In this document: piece after piece, positions 19,197 to 29,156 of the stretch
Numbering within the stretch: position 1 is the first letter of the stretch
How the letters are laid out: each line of letters begins with the position of its first letter
Assembly: GCA_027621175.1 (NCBI GenBank)
Contig: JAQCCM010000001.1
Span: 171,483 to 235,482, forward strand
DNA length: 64,000 bases
Direction: 5' to 3'
Source of the DNA: Bacteroidota bacterium
GTDB taxonomy: Bacteria; Bacteroidota; Bacteroidia; Flavobacteriales; Flavobacteriaceae
Made by a program: the position numbers and the translations under genes
Notes under the pieces: model-generated
The model's database searches: none
The model's input: the letters and a program-made list of their open reading frames with translations, nothing else
Told to the model about the DNA's origin: nothing

Positions 19197-20219
19197 ATGT
19201 TTAGGTTGTACTATTTCGGATTATTTCTAGCTTTTTTTTCAATGGGAAGTTGCTCATCTAAGCAGGGTGTTTCCTATAAAATCATCACAAATTCAAACGC
19301 TAAAAAAGTACGACCCGCTGATACTATATACCTTTCTTTAAACACACTTACAGACACCAAAACCCATCAATTTTATTGGAATGATAAAGCGTTAGCTCAA
19401 CCCTTTGTAGTGCCAAAAAATACAGGCGAACAATATATTAAAGTCATTATTGAAACGGAAAATGGCACTAAAGAAGTGACTAAAAGCATTCGTGTTTTTG
19501 CTTCTACAAAACCCAAAATTTACACCTACAAACTAATAAAAACCTACCCACACGATATCAATGCATATACGCAAGGATTAGAATTTGTTGGGGACACCTT
19601 GTTCGAAAGCACGGGACAATACGGCGCCTCATCCGTTAGAAAAATAGCTTATGAAAGCGGTGAGATCATTCAAAATCTTCCCTTAGACAACGCTTATTTT
19701 GGGGAGGGTTTAACGCACATACATGGTAACATCATACAACTAACCTGGAAAAAGAAGCTTGGTTTTGTATACGACAGTTCAAATTTAACACTCAAAAAAT
19801 CTTTTACATACAGTAAAAGTCCAGAAGGTTGGGGCCTTTGCACCGACGGAAAATGGCTGTATAAGACTGATGGCAGTCAAAAACTTTGGCGCTTAGATCC
19901 AGATACATTTGAGGAACTTGACAGCAAAGACATTGTTACGCACAACACTTTTTTATCCAAAGTAAATGAGTTGGAATATGTTAACGGGCTGATTTATGGA
20001 AACACCTATCAGTTTAACAAGGACGTTGTGGTGATCATAGACCCAAAAACTGGCATTGTACAAGGTGTGGTTGATTTTTCAGGGCTGAAGAAAAAAGTGC
20101 AGCAACACAACAAATTAGACGTATTTAATGGTATTGCTTATCACCCAGAGCGAAAAACTTTCTTCGTGACAGGAAAATATTGGGATAAATTATTTGAAGT
20201 TGAAATCATTGAAAAATAA
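19197..20219 (+). CDS. glutaminyl-peptide cyclotransferase (plant/bacterial QC type), lipoprotein
   Basis: A 340-residue protein with a lipoprotein signal (LAFFSMGSC, Cys at about 19). After a 90-residue N-terminal extension with a beta-sandwich look, the five-bladed propeller of the glutamine cyclotransferase family begins at about 115 with TYPHDINAYTQGLEF. GQYGASSVRK, GEGLTH, PEGWGLCTDG and VNELEYVNG are hallmark repeats. It converts N-terminal Gln to pyroglutamate on exported proteins, here at the cell envelope. The 3' end overlaps the following lipoprotein gene. Confidence 0.92.
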   Translation: MFRLYYFGLFLAFFSMGSCSSKQGVSYKIITNSNAKKVRPADTIYLSLNTLTDTKTHQFYWNDKALAQPFVVPKNTGEQYIKVIIETENGTKEVTKSIRVFASTKPKIYTYKLIKTYPHDINAYTQGLEFVGDTLFESTGQYGASSVRKIAYESGEIIQNLPLDNAYFGEGLTHIHGNIIQLTWKKKLGFVYDSSNLTLKKSFTYSKSPEGWGLCTDGKWLYKTDGSQKLWRLDPDTFEELDSKDIVTHNTFLSKVNELEYVNGLIYGNTYQFNKDVVVIIDPKTGIVQGVVDFSGLKKKVQQHNKLDVFNGIAYHPERKTFFVTGKYWDKLFEVEIIEK

Positions 20220-21780
20220 AGCAGTTCACTCTGTATTGAAAACATTACTGGTAGTAGTTGGCATAGCCGCTACTAGCTTGTATAGTGGTTGTCGCACTGA
20301 TTTCAACTTTCGCCCTATTAATAATTCTGAGTTGCGTTTTAGTAGCGATACGGTTTATTTGGATACAATTTTTACTGGAATCAGTTCGGCCACTTATTCA
20401 CTAAAAGTATATAATACTTCAGATGATGCCGTTTCCATTCCAAATATTTATTTGGATAAAGGAGATAATTCAAATTTTAGATTAAACGTAGATGGTTTGA
20501 GCGGAAAATCGTTTCAAGATGTAGAATTACTGCCTAAAGACAGCATGTATGTGTATATCGAAACTACTGCTGACATAAATGAACTCACACAAAACAACAC
20601 CCAATTTTTATATGAAGATACATTGCATTTCTCTGACGTGGGGGAAGTAATCCTAATGACATTAGTGCAAGATGCGGTGTTTTTATATCCCAACAAAAAC
20701 AATGAAGGTATTAAAGAAAGTATTCCAATTGGCATTGACGACAAAGGAAACACGGTTGGCATAGTGGGCCGCTACTTAGCGGACAACGAATTGATTTTTA
20801 CAAAAGAAAAGCCCTACGTGGTATATGGATATATGGGTGTTCCCTCAGGGAAAACAGCTGTATTTGAAGCAGGTGCGCGAATTTATTTTCATGAAAATTC
20901 AGGTATTATTGTAGGAAATAATGCAACCATAGTAGTAAATGGTGAACCAAGCACAGACCCCGAAGCCATGGAAGGCGAAGTGATTTTTGAAGGGGATCGA
21001 TTGGAATCGCTTTACGAAAATATCCCCGGGCAATGGGGTGCCATTTGGCTTACAACTGGTAGCACGCAGCATCAATTTAATCACGCGACAATCAAAAACG
21101 CTACCGTTGGTATTTTAATGGATTATAACGACGAAACGGCAAACCCCACATTGACCATAAAAAACACACAAATTCACAACAGTGCTGCCGTAAATTTATG
21201 GGGTAAAACCGCTCATATTTACGCAGAAAACAGTGTGTTTAGCAATGCAGGACAAGTGTCTTTTCATGGGAATATTGGTGGCAATTATCATTTTGTACAC
21301 TGTACGTTTGCCAACTATTGGAACAAAAGTTTTCGCTCAACACCTGCTGTTTTATTGAACGATTATACCTCTGTTGACAGTGATACAAACTTCATCAAAC
21401 CTCTTGAAAAAGCTACTTTTGACAATTGTATTATTGAAGGAAATCAATTTGTTGAATTTTATGCAGAGCAAGTGGGCACAGGTGCTTTTAACTTCAAGTT
21501 AAACCACACAGCACTACAGTTTGATAGTTCAAATCAATCCGTGATTGAAAATCCCTTTTTTGATTGGGAAAATTCAAATTATTATAACAATATTATTCGG
21601 AACGGAACTCCCTCTTTTATTCTTCCAGAAAAAAATGACATGCGTATTTCACAAAAAAGTGACTTTATCCAAAAAGGAGACACAGCTACAGGAGCACAAG
21701 TTCCAACAGACTTGTTGGGTACTCAACGCACATCTCCACCTGATTTAGGTGCGTATCAACATGTTGAAATTGAAGACTAG
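20194..21780 (+). CDS. large envelope lipoprotein with right-handed beta-helix-like region
   Basis: Up to 528 residues. The N-terminus has a hydrophobic stretch and lipobox LYSGC (Cys33 from the first TTG). All candidate starts are TTG (20194, 20200, 20209, 20236); 20209 gives the most ordinary signal length and little overlap with the upstream stop. Residues about 40-160 look like an Ig-like beta-sandwich. About 215-480 show repeated short beta-strands with Asn-rich turns ([43 protein letters not shown]), as in pectate-lyase-type parallel beta-helices. No catalytic residues can be named. Coupled to glutaminyl cyclotransferase and convergent with glyA, overlapping it by 4 bases. Confidence 0.75.
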   Translation: MKLKSLKNKAVHSVLKTLLVVVGIAATSLYSGCRTDFNFRPINNSELRFSSDTVYLDTIFTGISSATYSLKVYNTSDDAVSIPNIYLDKGDNSNFRLNVDGLSGKSFQDVELLPKDSMYVYIETTADINELTQNNTQFLYEDTLHFSDVGEVILMTLVQDAVFLYPNKNNEGIKESIPIGIDDKGNTVGIVGRYLADNELIFTKEKPYVVYGYMGVPSGKTAVFEAGARIYFHENSGIIVGNNATIVVNGEPSTDPEAMEGEVIFEGDRLESLYENIPGQWGAIWLTTGSTQHQFNHATIKNATVGILMDYNDETANPTLTIKNTQIHNSAAVNLWGKTAHIYAENSVFSNAGQVSFHGNIGGNYHFVHCTFANYWNKSFRSTPAVLLNDYTSVDSDTNFIKPLEKATFDNCIIEGNQFVEFYAEQVGTGAFNFKLNHTALQFDSSNQSVIENPFFDWENSNYYNNIIRNGTPSFILPEKNDMRISQKSDFIQKGDTATGAQVPTDLLGTQRTSPPDLGAYQHVEIED

Positions 21781-23057
21781 GCATTAAAAAGAGGACGGTG
21801 TGCCATCATAGCATGCACCTGTTCTCCAACACCAGCAAGGACAGTTTCATCCTCTGGATTTTGAATAACCTCATCAATTAATGAAACGATAGGCTCCATA
21901 TCGGCAGCAACCAAACCTCGTGTGGTTATGGCGGCAGTTCCAAAACGAACGCCAGAAGTCACAAACGGTGATTTATCATCAAAGGGCACCATATTTTTGT
22001 TTGCCGTAATCTCAGCTTTCACTAAAGCTTCTTCGGCTTGCTTCCCAGATATGTTTTTGTTACGAAGATCTACCAACATCATATGGTTATCTGTTCCGCC
22101 TGAAATTAGGTTGTATCCCCTATCAACAAATGCTTTTGCTATAGCTTGCGCATTTTCACGCACACGCAATATATAGTGCAAGAAATCGTCTGTTAGCGCC
22201 TCACCAAAAGCAATGGCTTTTGCACCAACTACATGCTCTAAAGGCCCACCCTGATTCCCTGGGAAAACAGCCATATCAAGCAATGAAGACATCATACGTA
22301 AATTCCCATTTTTAAATTTAAGTCCAAAAGGGTTTTCATAATCTTGCCCCATCATCATGAGTCCTCCACGAGGCCCACGAAGGGTTTTGTGTGTAGTGGT
22401 GGTTACCACATGACAGTGTGGTAAAGGGTCGTTCAAAATTCCTTTAGCGATAAGTCCCGACGGATGCGAAATATCTGCCAATAAAAATGCTCCAACGCTA
22501 TCAGCAATTTCTCTAAAACGCTTAAAATCAATATCTCTCGGATATGCAGATGCGCCTGCAATAATCATTTTAGGTTTTTCTTTAGCAGCCATTTCTTCAA
22601 TGACATCGTAATCCAATCGTCCTGTTTCTTTATCTACACCATAAAAAACGGCATCGTACAAACGTCCAGAGAAATTTACTGGTGATCCGTGAGTGAGGTG
22701 TCCTCCATGAGACAAATCAAATCCCATGATTTTATCCCCTGGCTGTATAAATGCGTGATAAACAGCGGTATTTGCCTGAGATCCTGAGTGCGGTTGTACA
22801 TTGGCATAAGCAGCACCAAACAATGCTTTTGCGCGGTCAATGGCAATCGTTTCGATTTCGTCAACAACCTCACAGCCGCCGTAATAGCGTTTACCTGGAT
22901 ATCCCTCGGCATATTTGTTTGTAAGAATAGATCCCGTGGCTTCCATCACCTGCGGACTGGTAAAGTTTTCCGAAGCAATGAGTTCAATACCATTGATTTG
23001 GCGTTCTTTTTCTGCTTCAATTAACTCAAAAATTTGTGAATCTCTTTGGATATTCAT
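21777..23057 (-). CDS. glyA: serine hydroxymethyltransferase
   Basis: PLP enzyme that interconverts serine and glycine while charging tetrahydrofolate with a one-carbon unit. The product is 426 residues from the ATG at 23057 ([13 protein letters not shown]). The longer frame reaching 23222 runs into the smpB region and would add a spurious hydrophobic head. Motifs: [39 protein letters not shown] and the PLP lysine K224 in [13 protein letters not shown]. Length is normal. Promoter TATTTTTG at 23081-23074, giving a leader of about 12 nt. Confidence 0.97.
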   Translation of the reverse strand: MNIQRDSQIFELIEAEKERQINGIELIASENFTSPQVMEATGSILTNKYAEGYPGKRYYGGCEVVDEIETIAIDRAKALFGAAYANVQPHSGSQANTAVYHAFIQPGDKIMGFDLSHGGHLTHGSPVNFSGRLYDAVFYGVDKETGRLDYDVIEEMAAKEKPKMIIAGASAYPRDIDFKRFREIADSVGAFLLADISHPSGLIAKGILNDPLPHCHVVTTTTHKTLRGPRGGLMMMGQDYENPFGLKFKNGNLRMMSSLLDMAVFPGNQGGPLEHVVGAKAIAFGEALTDDFLHYILRVRENAQAIAKAFVDRGYNLISGGTDNHMMLVDLRNKNISGKQAEEALVKAEITANKNMVPFDDKSPFVTSGVRFGTAAITTRGLVAADMEPIVSLIDEVIQNPEDETVLAGVGEQVHAMMAHRPLFNA

Positions 23058-23073
23058 AGCTATGATTAAACGA

Positions 23074-23081
23074 CAAAAATA
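23074..23081 (-). promoter_or_regulatory. -7 element TATTTTTG of the glyA promoter
   Basis: Exact TAnnTTTG on the minus strand, 16 nt before the glyA ATG. It diverges from the smpB promoter about 75 bp away. Confidence 0.6.
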
Positions 23082-23154
23082 GCCAAACAACACAAGATAA
23101 AGCACTAAAAACAATGGATTTATTAAAAACAAATGAACATACCGCAGAAGGTTA

Positions 23155-23162
23155 TACTTTTG
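23155..23162 (+). promoter_or_regulatory. -7 element TACTTTTG of the smpB promoter
   Basis: Exact TAnnTTTG followed by 4 nt (TAAC) and the smpB ATG, so the predicted +1 is the A of the start codon (leaderless transcript). Confidence 0.6.
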
Positions 23163-23166
23163 TAAC

Positions 23167-23628
23167 ATGCAAAGGCCTATTAACATCAAAAACAAACGAG
23201 CCCGATTTGAGTACGAACTCATGGATCAGTACACAGCCGGAATCGTATTAACCGGAACGGAAATAAAGTCCATTCGTGCCGGAAAGGCTTCTATTGCTGA
23301 AAGTTTTTGTGCCTTTAGTGAGCAAGGCGAGCTTTTTATTATCAACATGCACATAGACGAATACAGTCACGGCGGCTATGTAAATCACAGAACTAAAGGG
23401 GATCGAAAATTACTATTGCAGCGCAAAGAATTGCGAAAACTAATGAAGCAAGTGCAGAACGTAGGACTAACCATTGTGCCTTTGCAGGTGTTTTTAACAG
23501 AAAAAGGATTAGCAAAAGTTCGCATTGCTTTGGGAAAAGGAAAAAAAATACACGATAAACGAGAAACCATTAAAGACCGTGACAACCAGCGTCAGCTCGA
23601 TCGTGTAAAAAAGAACTTTAAACGTTAG
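23167..23628 (+). CDS. smpB: SsrA-binding protein SmpB
   Basis: A 153-residue OB-fold protein that carries tmRNA to stalled ribosomes. It has [44 protein letters not shown] and LLLQRKEL. The C-terminal tail [15 protein letters not shown] (with GKKIHDKRE before it) enters the mRNA channel. Length is normal. It overlaps the convergent pcm gene by 4 bases. Confidence 0.97.
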   Translation: MQRPINIKNKRARFEYELMDQYTAGIVLTGTEIKSIRAGKASIAESFCAFSEQGELFIINMHIDEYSHGGYVNHRTKGDRKLLLQRKELRKLMKQVQNVGLTIVPLQVFLTEKGLAKVRIALGKGKKIHDKRETIKDRDNQRQLDRVKKNFKR

Positions 23629-24269
23629 TTTTTATCCTCCAAAAGAGGAACAAAACGGAAATCGCCAAGTACTAATTTTTGGAAATTGGTATTTGATGTT
23701 CTGGTAATAATAGTCATTTTTTGATTGATTTCACCAACGGGAATCACCATTATTCCACCAACAACCATTTGGTCTAGAAGAGCCTCAGGAACAGCAGGAG
23801 CGCCTGCAGTAACAATAATTCTATCGAATGGGGCTTGTTCGGGAAATCCTTTATACCCATCTCCAAAAATGAGCTTTTTAGGTTTGAATCCTAAGGCGGG
23901 TAATCGTTTTAAGCTGGTGCGAAACAATTCGTGTTGGCGCTCAATAGAATACACCTCTGCGCCCATATGACACAACACCGCAGTTTGGTAGCCAGAACCT
24001 GTGCCAATTTCCAAAACTTTCATTCCCGCTTTTAACTGCAATTGTTCGCTTTGAAATGCGACTGTATAGGGCTGTGAAATGGTTTGCTCTGCCCCTATGG
24101 GAAAAGCTTTGTCTTGGTAGGCGTGATCAACAAAACTACTGTCCAAAAACAAGTGTCGTGGAATGTCTCCTATGGCTTTTAAAACTTCGGCTTGCGAGAT
24201 GCCTTTTTGTTTTAACACCTCAACCAATTGGCGCCGTTTTCCCTGATGTTTAGTTGTGTCCTGATTCAT
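23625..24269 (-). CDS. pcm: protein-L-isoaspartate O-methyltransferase
   Basis: Repairs isoaspartyl residues with S-adenosylmethionine. 214 residues from the ATG at 24269 ([14 protein letters not shown]). The longer frame to 24308 adds a head not seen in relatives. Motifs: RHLFLD and [18 protein letters not shown] (substrate loop), [15 protein letters not shown] (SAM motif I), and [18 protein letters not shown] (motif II/III). Length is normal. Divergent from the Gfo/Idh/MocA gene. Confidence 0.95.
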   Translation of the reverse strand: MNQDTTKHQGKRRQLVEVLKQKGISQAEVLKAIGDIPRHLFLDSSFVDHAYQDKAFPIGAEQTISQPYTVAFQSEQLQLKAGMKVLEIGTGSGYQTAVLCHMGAEVYSIERQHELFRTSLKRLPALGFKPKKLIFGDGYKGFPEQAPFDRIIVTAGAPAVPEALLDQMVVGGIMVIPVGEINQKMTIITRTSNTNFQKLVLGDFRFVPLLEDKN

Positions 24270-24316
24270 CTGCTCAAAAATACAAAATCGACTGCCTACC
24301 CGCCACATAATCTTGT

Positions 24317-24324
24317 TACATTTG
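24317..24324 (+). promoter_or_regulatory. -7 element TACATTTG
   Basis: Exact TAnnTTTG, 4 nt (TAAT) before the ATG at 24329; predicted +1 is the A of the start codon. Heads the four-gene run through miaA. Confidence 0.6.
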
Positions 24325-24328
24325 TAAT

Positions 24329-25312
24329 ATGAAAAAGAAGTTAAGAGCTGGAGTTTTAGGGGCAGGCCACTTAGGAAAAATCCATTTGCGACTGTTAGAG
24401 CAATCTAAAAAATATGATTTGATTGGATTTTATGATGAAAATCAATCTGTTAGAGAACACATGACAAAAGAGTATGGATTCAAGGCATTTGAATCTGTAG
24501 CAGAACTCATAGATGCAGTTGAAGTGGTCGATATTGTAACCCCAACACTATATCATCACGAACTTGCGAAACAAGCCATTGAAAAAGGCAAACACATTTT
24601 TATTGAAAAACCCATAACGCAAACTGTAGCGCAAGCCGAGGAACTTATTTCACTCGCCCAAAAAAACAATGTTTTAGGTCAAGTGGGTCACGTAGAGCGA
24701 TTTAACCCTGCGTTTTTAGCAGTGAAAGATGAAATTCAACAGAGCATGTTTATCGAAACACATCGATTAGCAGAATTTAATCCGCGTGGCACAGACGTTC
24801 CGGTTGTGTTGGATTTGATGATACATGACATCGATACAGTGTTAAGCGTTGTTAATTCTAGTGTGAAACATATTTCGGCGAGTGGCGTTTCAATCATTAG
24901 TGAAACACCAGATATTGCCAACGCTAGAGTTGAGTTTGAAAACGGTTGCGTTGCAAATTTGACCGCAAGTAGAATTTCGTTGAAGAATATGCGCAAGGCA
25001 CGCTTTTTCCAAAAAGACGCCTATATTTCTATAGATTATTTTACCAAAAAAGTAGAAGTAGTAAAAATGCATGATGCCCCCGACGAGGTTGGCGATTTTG
25101 ATATGGTACTTGAAAATGCACAGGGAAAAAAGAAACGCATCTATTTTGATAATCCTGATGTCCCAGAAATAAATGCCATTTTAATGGAACTTGAATGTTT
25201 CGCAGATGCTATTGTAAACGACTCACCAGTAATTGTTCCCCTTACGCAAGGAAAAAACGCTTTAGATGTTGCCCTACAAATCACTGCGCTTGTTGAAAAA
25301 TCATCGCTATGA
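24329..25312 (+). CDS. Gfo/Idh/MocA-family NAD(P)-dependent oxidoreductase
   Basis: 327 residues: a Rossmann domain with GAGHLGKIHLR at about 11-21, then the EKPITQTVAQAEEL motif that carries the family's catalytic Lys (EKP, about 93-95). The C-terminal alpha/beta dimer domain has VGHVERFNPAF and DLMIHDIDTVL with the conserved DxxxHDxD. The sugar or related substrate is unknown. First gene of a run with YggS-like, exonuclease/GIY-YIG and miaA genes; it overlaps the next by 4 bases (ATGA). Confidence 0.9.
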   Translation: MKKKLRAGVLGAGHLGKIHLRLLEQSKKYDLIGFYDENQSVREHMTKEYGFKAFESVAELIDAVEVVDIVTPTLYHHELAKQAIEKGKHIFIEKPITQTVAQAEELISLAQKNNVLGQVGHVERFNPAFLAVKDEIQQSMFIETHRLAEFNPRGTDVPVVLDLMIHDIDTVLSVVNSSVKHISASGVSIISETPDIANARVEFENGCVANLTASRISLKNMRKARFFQKDAYISIDYFTKKVEVVKMHDAPDEVGDFDMVLENAQGKKKRIYFDNPDVPEINAILMELECFADAIVNDSPVIVPLTQGKNALDVALQITALVEKSSL

Positions 25313-25950
25313 TTGGGGCGCAAATCCAAAAATTGACGGAGGACTTACCGCAAGATGTAACACTTGTGGCCGTTTCCAAAACAAAACCCAACAGCGCTAT
25401 CGAAGAAGCCTATAGCGTTGGGCATCGCGATTTTGGAGAAAACAAAGTGCAAGAACTCTGTCAAAAAGCCGAAGAGTTACCTAATGATATTCGTTGGCAT
25501 ATGATTGGACATTTACAGCGCAATAAGGTTAAATACATGGCGCCTTTTGTACATCTTATTCATGGCGTGGATAGCGAAAGACTTTTAGCGGAAATCAACA
25601 AACAGGGCGCTAAAAACAATCGTGTGATTCGTGTGTTGATTCAAATTCATATTGCAGAGGAAAGCTCAAAATTTGGTTTTTCCTATGAGGAAGCGAAAGC
25701 ATTATTCACAAATGAGAACCAATACCCAAATGTACAGATTGTTGGACTCATGGGTATGGCTACTTTTACGGAAGACAAAACCCAAATAACAAGAGAATTT
25801 GAAACACTCTCAACATTTTACAACACGTGGAAGGCTCAAAAAGATTTGTCGGTATTGTCTATGGGTATGAGTAACGACTACCCCATTGCAATAGCTTCGG
25901 GAAGCAATATGATTCGCGTAGGGAGCCTTATTTTTGGACGAAGAAATTAA
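25309..25950 (+). CDS. YggS/PLPBP-family PLP homeostasis protein
   Basis: A 213-residue single-domain TIM barrel of the YggS family. It has VTLVAVSKTKPNSAIEEAY (PLP Lys in SKTKP), DFGENKVQEL, WHMIGHLQRNKVK and the C-terminal LSMGMSNDYPIAI and IRVGSLIFG. These proteins bind PLP and buffer its cellular pool without known catalysis. The N-terminus is somewhat short for the family. Coupled to the Gfo gene by a 4-base overlap and separated from the next gene by 3 bases. Confidence 0.93.
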   Translation: MIGAQIQKLTEDLPQDVTLVAVSKTKPNSAIEEAYSVGHRDFGENKVQELCQKAEELPNDIRWHMIGHLQRNKVKYMAPFVHLIHGVDSERLLAEINKQGAKNNRVIRVLIQIHIAEESSKFGFSYEEAKALFTNENQYPNVQIVGLMGMATFTEDKTQITREFETLSTFYNTWKAQKDLSVLSMGMSNDYPIAIASGSNMIRVGSLIFGRRN

Positions 25951-25953
25951 AGT

Positions 25954-27327
25954 ATGTACGCAGTTGTTGATGTAGAAACTACCGGCGGAAAGTACAACGA
26001 AGAAGGGATTACAGAAATTGCCGTGTACAAGTTTGACGGAAATAAAATTGTGGACCAATTTATAAGCCTTGTAAATCCGGAACGCCCCATTCTACCATTT
26101 GTTGCAAACCTCACAGGTATTAACGAAAAAATGTTGCGCAACGCACCTAAGTTTTATGAAGTTGCCAAACGGATTGTAGAAATTACTGAAGATTGTACCC
26201 TTGTAGCGCACAATGCAAGTTTTGATTACCGTATGCTTTGTACCGAGTTCAATCGATTGGGTTTTACCTATGAAAGGCCTACCCTATGTACGTTTTCGCT
26301 TGCCAAAAAATTAATTCCTGAACAAGCGTCCTATAAACTTGGAAAACTAGTTCGTTCGTTAGGTATTCCACTAAGTGACCGTCACCGTGCCGCTGGAGAT
26401 GCTCGGGCTACTGTTAAACTCCTTAAATTATTATTAGACAAAGACACTGAAAAAAACATTGTAAAGGAAGTACTTCGTACCAAAAAGCAAGACCAAGTTA
26501 CACGCAAATTTTTAAAGTTGGTAGAGCAAGCAAAACCTGTTACAGGTGTATATTACCTCCATAATCAACAAGGCGATGTGATTTATATTGGTAAAAGTAC
26601 CAATATGAGAAAACGCCTAAACCAGCACTTTACAGGGAAAAGTCGAAAAGCGTTAAAAATTCAATTGGAAACGCATAGTGTAAGCACCGAGGAAACAGGT
26701 AGTGAACTCATTGCCTTATTAAAAGAAGTGGATGAAATTCAACTGCATAAGCCCAAACACAACAGAGTGCACAAAAACGACCGAATACGATTTGGGTTAG
26801 AAGAGGGTGTCACAAGTTTAGGTTATCGTTTTCTACGGATAGTACATACGCAAGACGGCATTGCCTATGTCACCACATTTAAAAATTTAAACAACGCTCG
26901 AAAAACATTGTATTTTTTTACACAGAAATACACACTTTGCCTAAAATTAGTGGGATTGGAATGTCCGAAAAACGCATGTTCGCATGAACAAATCAATCAA
27001 TGTTTGGGAGCTTGTATCGAAAAGGAAACTGCGGAGCAATATAACAATCGCGTACAGCAATGCATGGACAGGTTGAGTTTTCAATCCCCAAATATGTTGC
27101 TCATAGACAAGGGAAGAACACATGACGAGCGTAGTATTGTCCTTATACAAGACAATGAGTACAAGGGTTTTGGATTTGTGAGTCTAAATTATCAACTCAC
27201 AAATATGGATATGATTAATACGCTAATTACCCCCATGAAAAACTCACGTGCTGCAAGACATATTATTCAGCAATTTGTACGAAAAAACAAGGTTAAAGAA
27301 ATTGTGAATTTGGATGAAACGCCCTAA
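25954..27327 (+). CDS. DnaQ-like 3'-5' exonuclease fused to a GIY-YIG (UvrC-like) nuclease domain
   Basis: 457 residues in two nuclease parts. Residues 1-165 form a DEDDh exonuclease: D6 and E8 in VDVETTGG, HNASFDYRM with D91, and H144/D149 in HRAAGD. Residues 198-280 form a GIY-YIG domain (GVYYLHNQQGDVIYIGKS, then NMRKRLNQHF). The remainder, with a Cys cluster (CPKNACSHEQINQCLGAC), resembles the region after GIY-YIG in UvrC and Cho. Such fusions occur in several phyla and are assumed to act in DNA repair or as an alternative incision enzyme. It overlaps miaA by 14 bases. Confidence 0.88.
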   Translation: MYAVVDVETTGGKYNEEGITEIAVYKFDGNKIVDQFISLVNPERPILPFVANLTGINEKMLRNAPKFYEVAKRIVEITEDCTLVAHNASFDYRMLCTEFNRLGFTYERPTLCTFSLAKKLIPEQASYKLGKLVRSLGIPLSDRHRAAGDARATVKLLKLLLDKDTEKNIVKEVLRTKKQDQVTRKFLKLVEQAKPVTGVYYLHNQQGDVIYIGKSTNMRKRLNQHFTGKSRKALKIQLETHSVSTEETGSELIALLKEVDEIQLHKPKHNRVHKNDRIRFGLEEGVTSLGYRFLRIVHTQDGIAYVTTFKNLNNARKTLYFFTQKYTLCLKLVGLECPKNACSHEQINQCLGACIEKETAEQYNNRVQQCMDRLSFQSPNMLLIDKGRTHDERSIVLIQDNEYKGFGFVSLNYQLTNMDMINTLITPMKNSRAARHIIQQFVRKNKVKEIVNLDETP

Positions 27328-28228
27328 ACTGATTACCATTTCTGGGCCAACTGCCATTGGCAAAACATCTTTTGCAGTGACCTTAGCAAAACACTTGGGA
27401 TGTCCTATACTTTCAAGTGATGCACGTCAATTTTTTAAAGAGATGGAAATTGGAACAGCCGTACCCACTACCACTGAACAACAGGGTGTAAAACATTATT
27501 TTATTCAACATAAAAGTATACATGACCCCTACTCCGTTGGTGATTTTGAAAAAGATGCGATTACGCTACTGGATAGCCTATTTAAAAATTTTGAAGTGGT
27601 GATTTTAGTAGGAGGATCAAACCTATATACAGATGCGGTTGTGCATGGGTTAGACACATTTCCAGATGTTTCAGAAGCTATTACTGTTATGTGGCAAAAG
27701 GCATATAAAACACAGGGATTAGCACACTTGCAAGAAGAACTCAAACGTTTAGACCCCATATATTTTGAAATTGTTGATACGCAGAATCACGTCAGATTAT
27801 TACGAGCATTAGGTGTCTGTACAGCGTCAAAAAAACCGTATTCATTTTTCTTGGCACAACCTAAAAAACCACGTTCTTTTGACACCGTTTCTATTGAACT
27901 TACAATGAGCCGAGAAAAATTATACGAGCGCATCAACAGGCGTGTGGATGTGATGATAGAAAATGGATTAGTGCATGAGGCAAAAACATTATTACCCTAT
28001 AAAAATCTTAATGCGCTACAAACGGTTGGTTACCGAGAACTGCTACCCTATTTTGATGGAAAACAATCATTGGAAGAAAGCATAGAAAACATCAAAACCA
28101 ATACAAGAAGATTTGCCAAACGTCAACTTACATGGCTTCGCAATCATCCTGTGCAATTTAAATTACCTTACGATACTACTATTGACAGGGGAATTCTAGA
28201 AAAATTAGACCTTGAAATAAGCGTCTAG
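27314..28228 (+). CDS. miaA: tRNA dimethylallyltransferase MiaA
   Basis: Adds a dimethylallyl group to A37 of tRNAs reading codons that begin with U. 304 residues. The P-loop reads [12 protein letters not shown] (usual GPTASGKT, so Ile replaces Ser), then [33 protein letters not shown] and a basic C-terminal [13 protein letters not shown]. It overlaps the preceding exonuclease gene by 14 bases and the convergent purC by 24 bases. Length is normal. Confidence 0.96.
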   Translation: MKRPKLITISGPTAIGKTSFAVTLAKHLGCPILSSDARQFFKEMEIGTAVPTTTEQQGVKHYFIQHKSIHDPYSVGDFEKDAITLLDSLFKNFEVVILVGGSNLYTDAVVHGLDTFPDVSEAITVMWQKAYKTQGLAHLQEELKRLDPIYFEIVDTQNHVRLLRALGVCTASKKPYSFFLAQPKKPRSFDTVSIELTMSREKLYERINRRVDVMIENGLVHEAKTLLPYKNLNALQTVGYRELLPYFDGKQSLEESIENIKTNTRRFAKRQLTWLRNHPVQFKLPYDTTIDRGILEKLDLEISV

Positions 28229-29155
28229 ATTTTGCTGTATCCGACCTGAAACATTGGTGAGATCAGCTTTCTGAAAAGTATTTCCCGTAATATGCTCATA
28301 GAGTTCAATATAACGCTCTGAAACAGATGCAATATAAGCATCAGACATGCCGGGTAGTTGTTGGCCTGGCTTCCCTTGAAAACCATGATCAATTAACCAA
28401 CGGCGCACAAATTCTTTTGACAATTGACGCTGTGGCTCCCCTTTTTCTTGTCGCTCTTGATAACCCTCTGCGTAAAAATACCGTGAGGAATCTGGTGTAT
28501 GGATTTCATCAATTAAAACAATATTCCCATCAGTGTCTTTTCCAAATTCGTATTTGGTATCAACTAGAATTAGGCCTTGCGCGGCAGCCATTTCGGTACC
28601 TCGAGCAAATAAAGCCCTGGTATAATGTGTTAATTGCTCGTATTCTTCCGCAGTAACAATTTTTCTTTCGATGAGTTCTTCGGGAGTAATATCCTCATCG
28701 TGATCTCCCTGTTCGGCTTTTGTAGCTGGTGTGATGATAGGCACTGGAAACACATCATTTTCGCGCATTCCCTCTGGCATAACTGCTCCACATAATAAGC
28801 GTTTACCCAAAGCATATTCTCGGGCAGCATGCCCGGCCAAATACCCACGAATCACCATTTCAACTTTTAGTGGCTTGCAAGATTTTCCTACGGCTACATT
28901 TGGGTCGGGAGTTGCCACGAGCCAGTTTGGTACAATATCAGCCGTTGCTGCTAGCATATGGGCTGCAATTTGGTTTAAAATTTGTCCTTTATATGGAATA
29001 CCTTTGGGCATGACCACATCAAAAGCTGAAAGACGATCCGTGGCAACCATGACCAGCATATCGTTTTCTAAGGCATAAACTTCACGTACTTTCCCCGTGT
29101 ATTTAGATTTCAAACCTCTTAGGTTTACATCGGAATGCATCAGTGTTTGCATCAT
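28205..29155 (-). CDS. purC: phosphoribosylaminoimidazole-succinocarboxamide synthase
   Basis: SAICAR synthase of purine synthesis: joins aspartate to CAIR with ATP. 316 residues from the ATG at 29155, directly after the stop of the upstream PhoH-like gene. The frame extends further upstream, but that part lies inside PhoH. Motifs: [49 protein letters not shown] and [13 protein letters not shown]. This is the longer type (about 310 residues) typical of Bacteroidota and eukaryotes rather than the short E. coli type. It overlaps miaA tail to tail. Confidence 0.96.
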   Translation of the reverse strand: MMQTLMHSDVNLRGLKSKYTGKVREVYALENDMLVMVATDRLSAFDVVMPKGIPYKGQILNQIAAHMLAATADIVPNWLVATPDPNVAVGKSCKPLKVEMVIRGYLAGHAAREYALGKRLLCGAVMPEGMRENDVFPVPIITPATKAEQGDHDEDITPEELIERKIVTAEEYEQLTHYTRALFARGTEMAAAQGLILVDTKYEFGKDTDGNIVLIDEIHTPDSSRYFYAEGYQERQEKGEPQRQLSKEFVRRWLIDHGFQGKPGQQLPGMSDAYIASVSERYIELYEHITGNTFQKADLTNVSGRIQQNLDAYFKV

Positions 29156-29156
29156 A

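Noticed and set aside
21777..23222. Longer GlyA starting at 23222
   Set aside because: The added 55 residues are hydrophobic, unlike any SHMT N-terminus, and would overlap the smpB start. The ATG at 23057 fits the family and has its own promoter.
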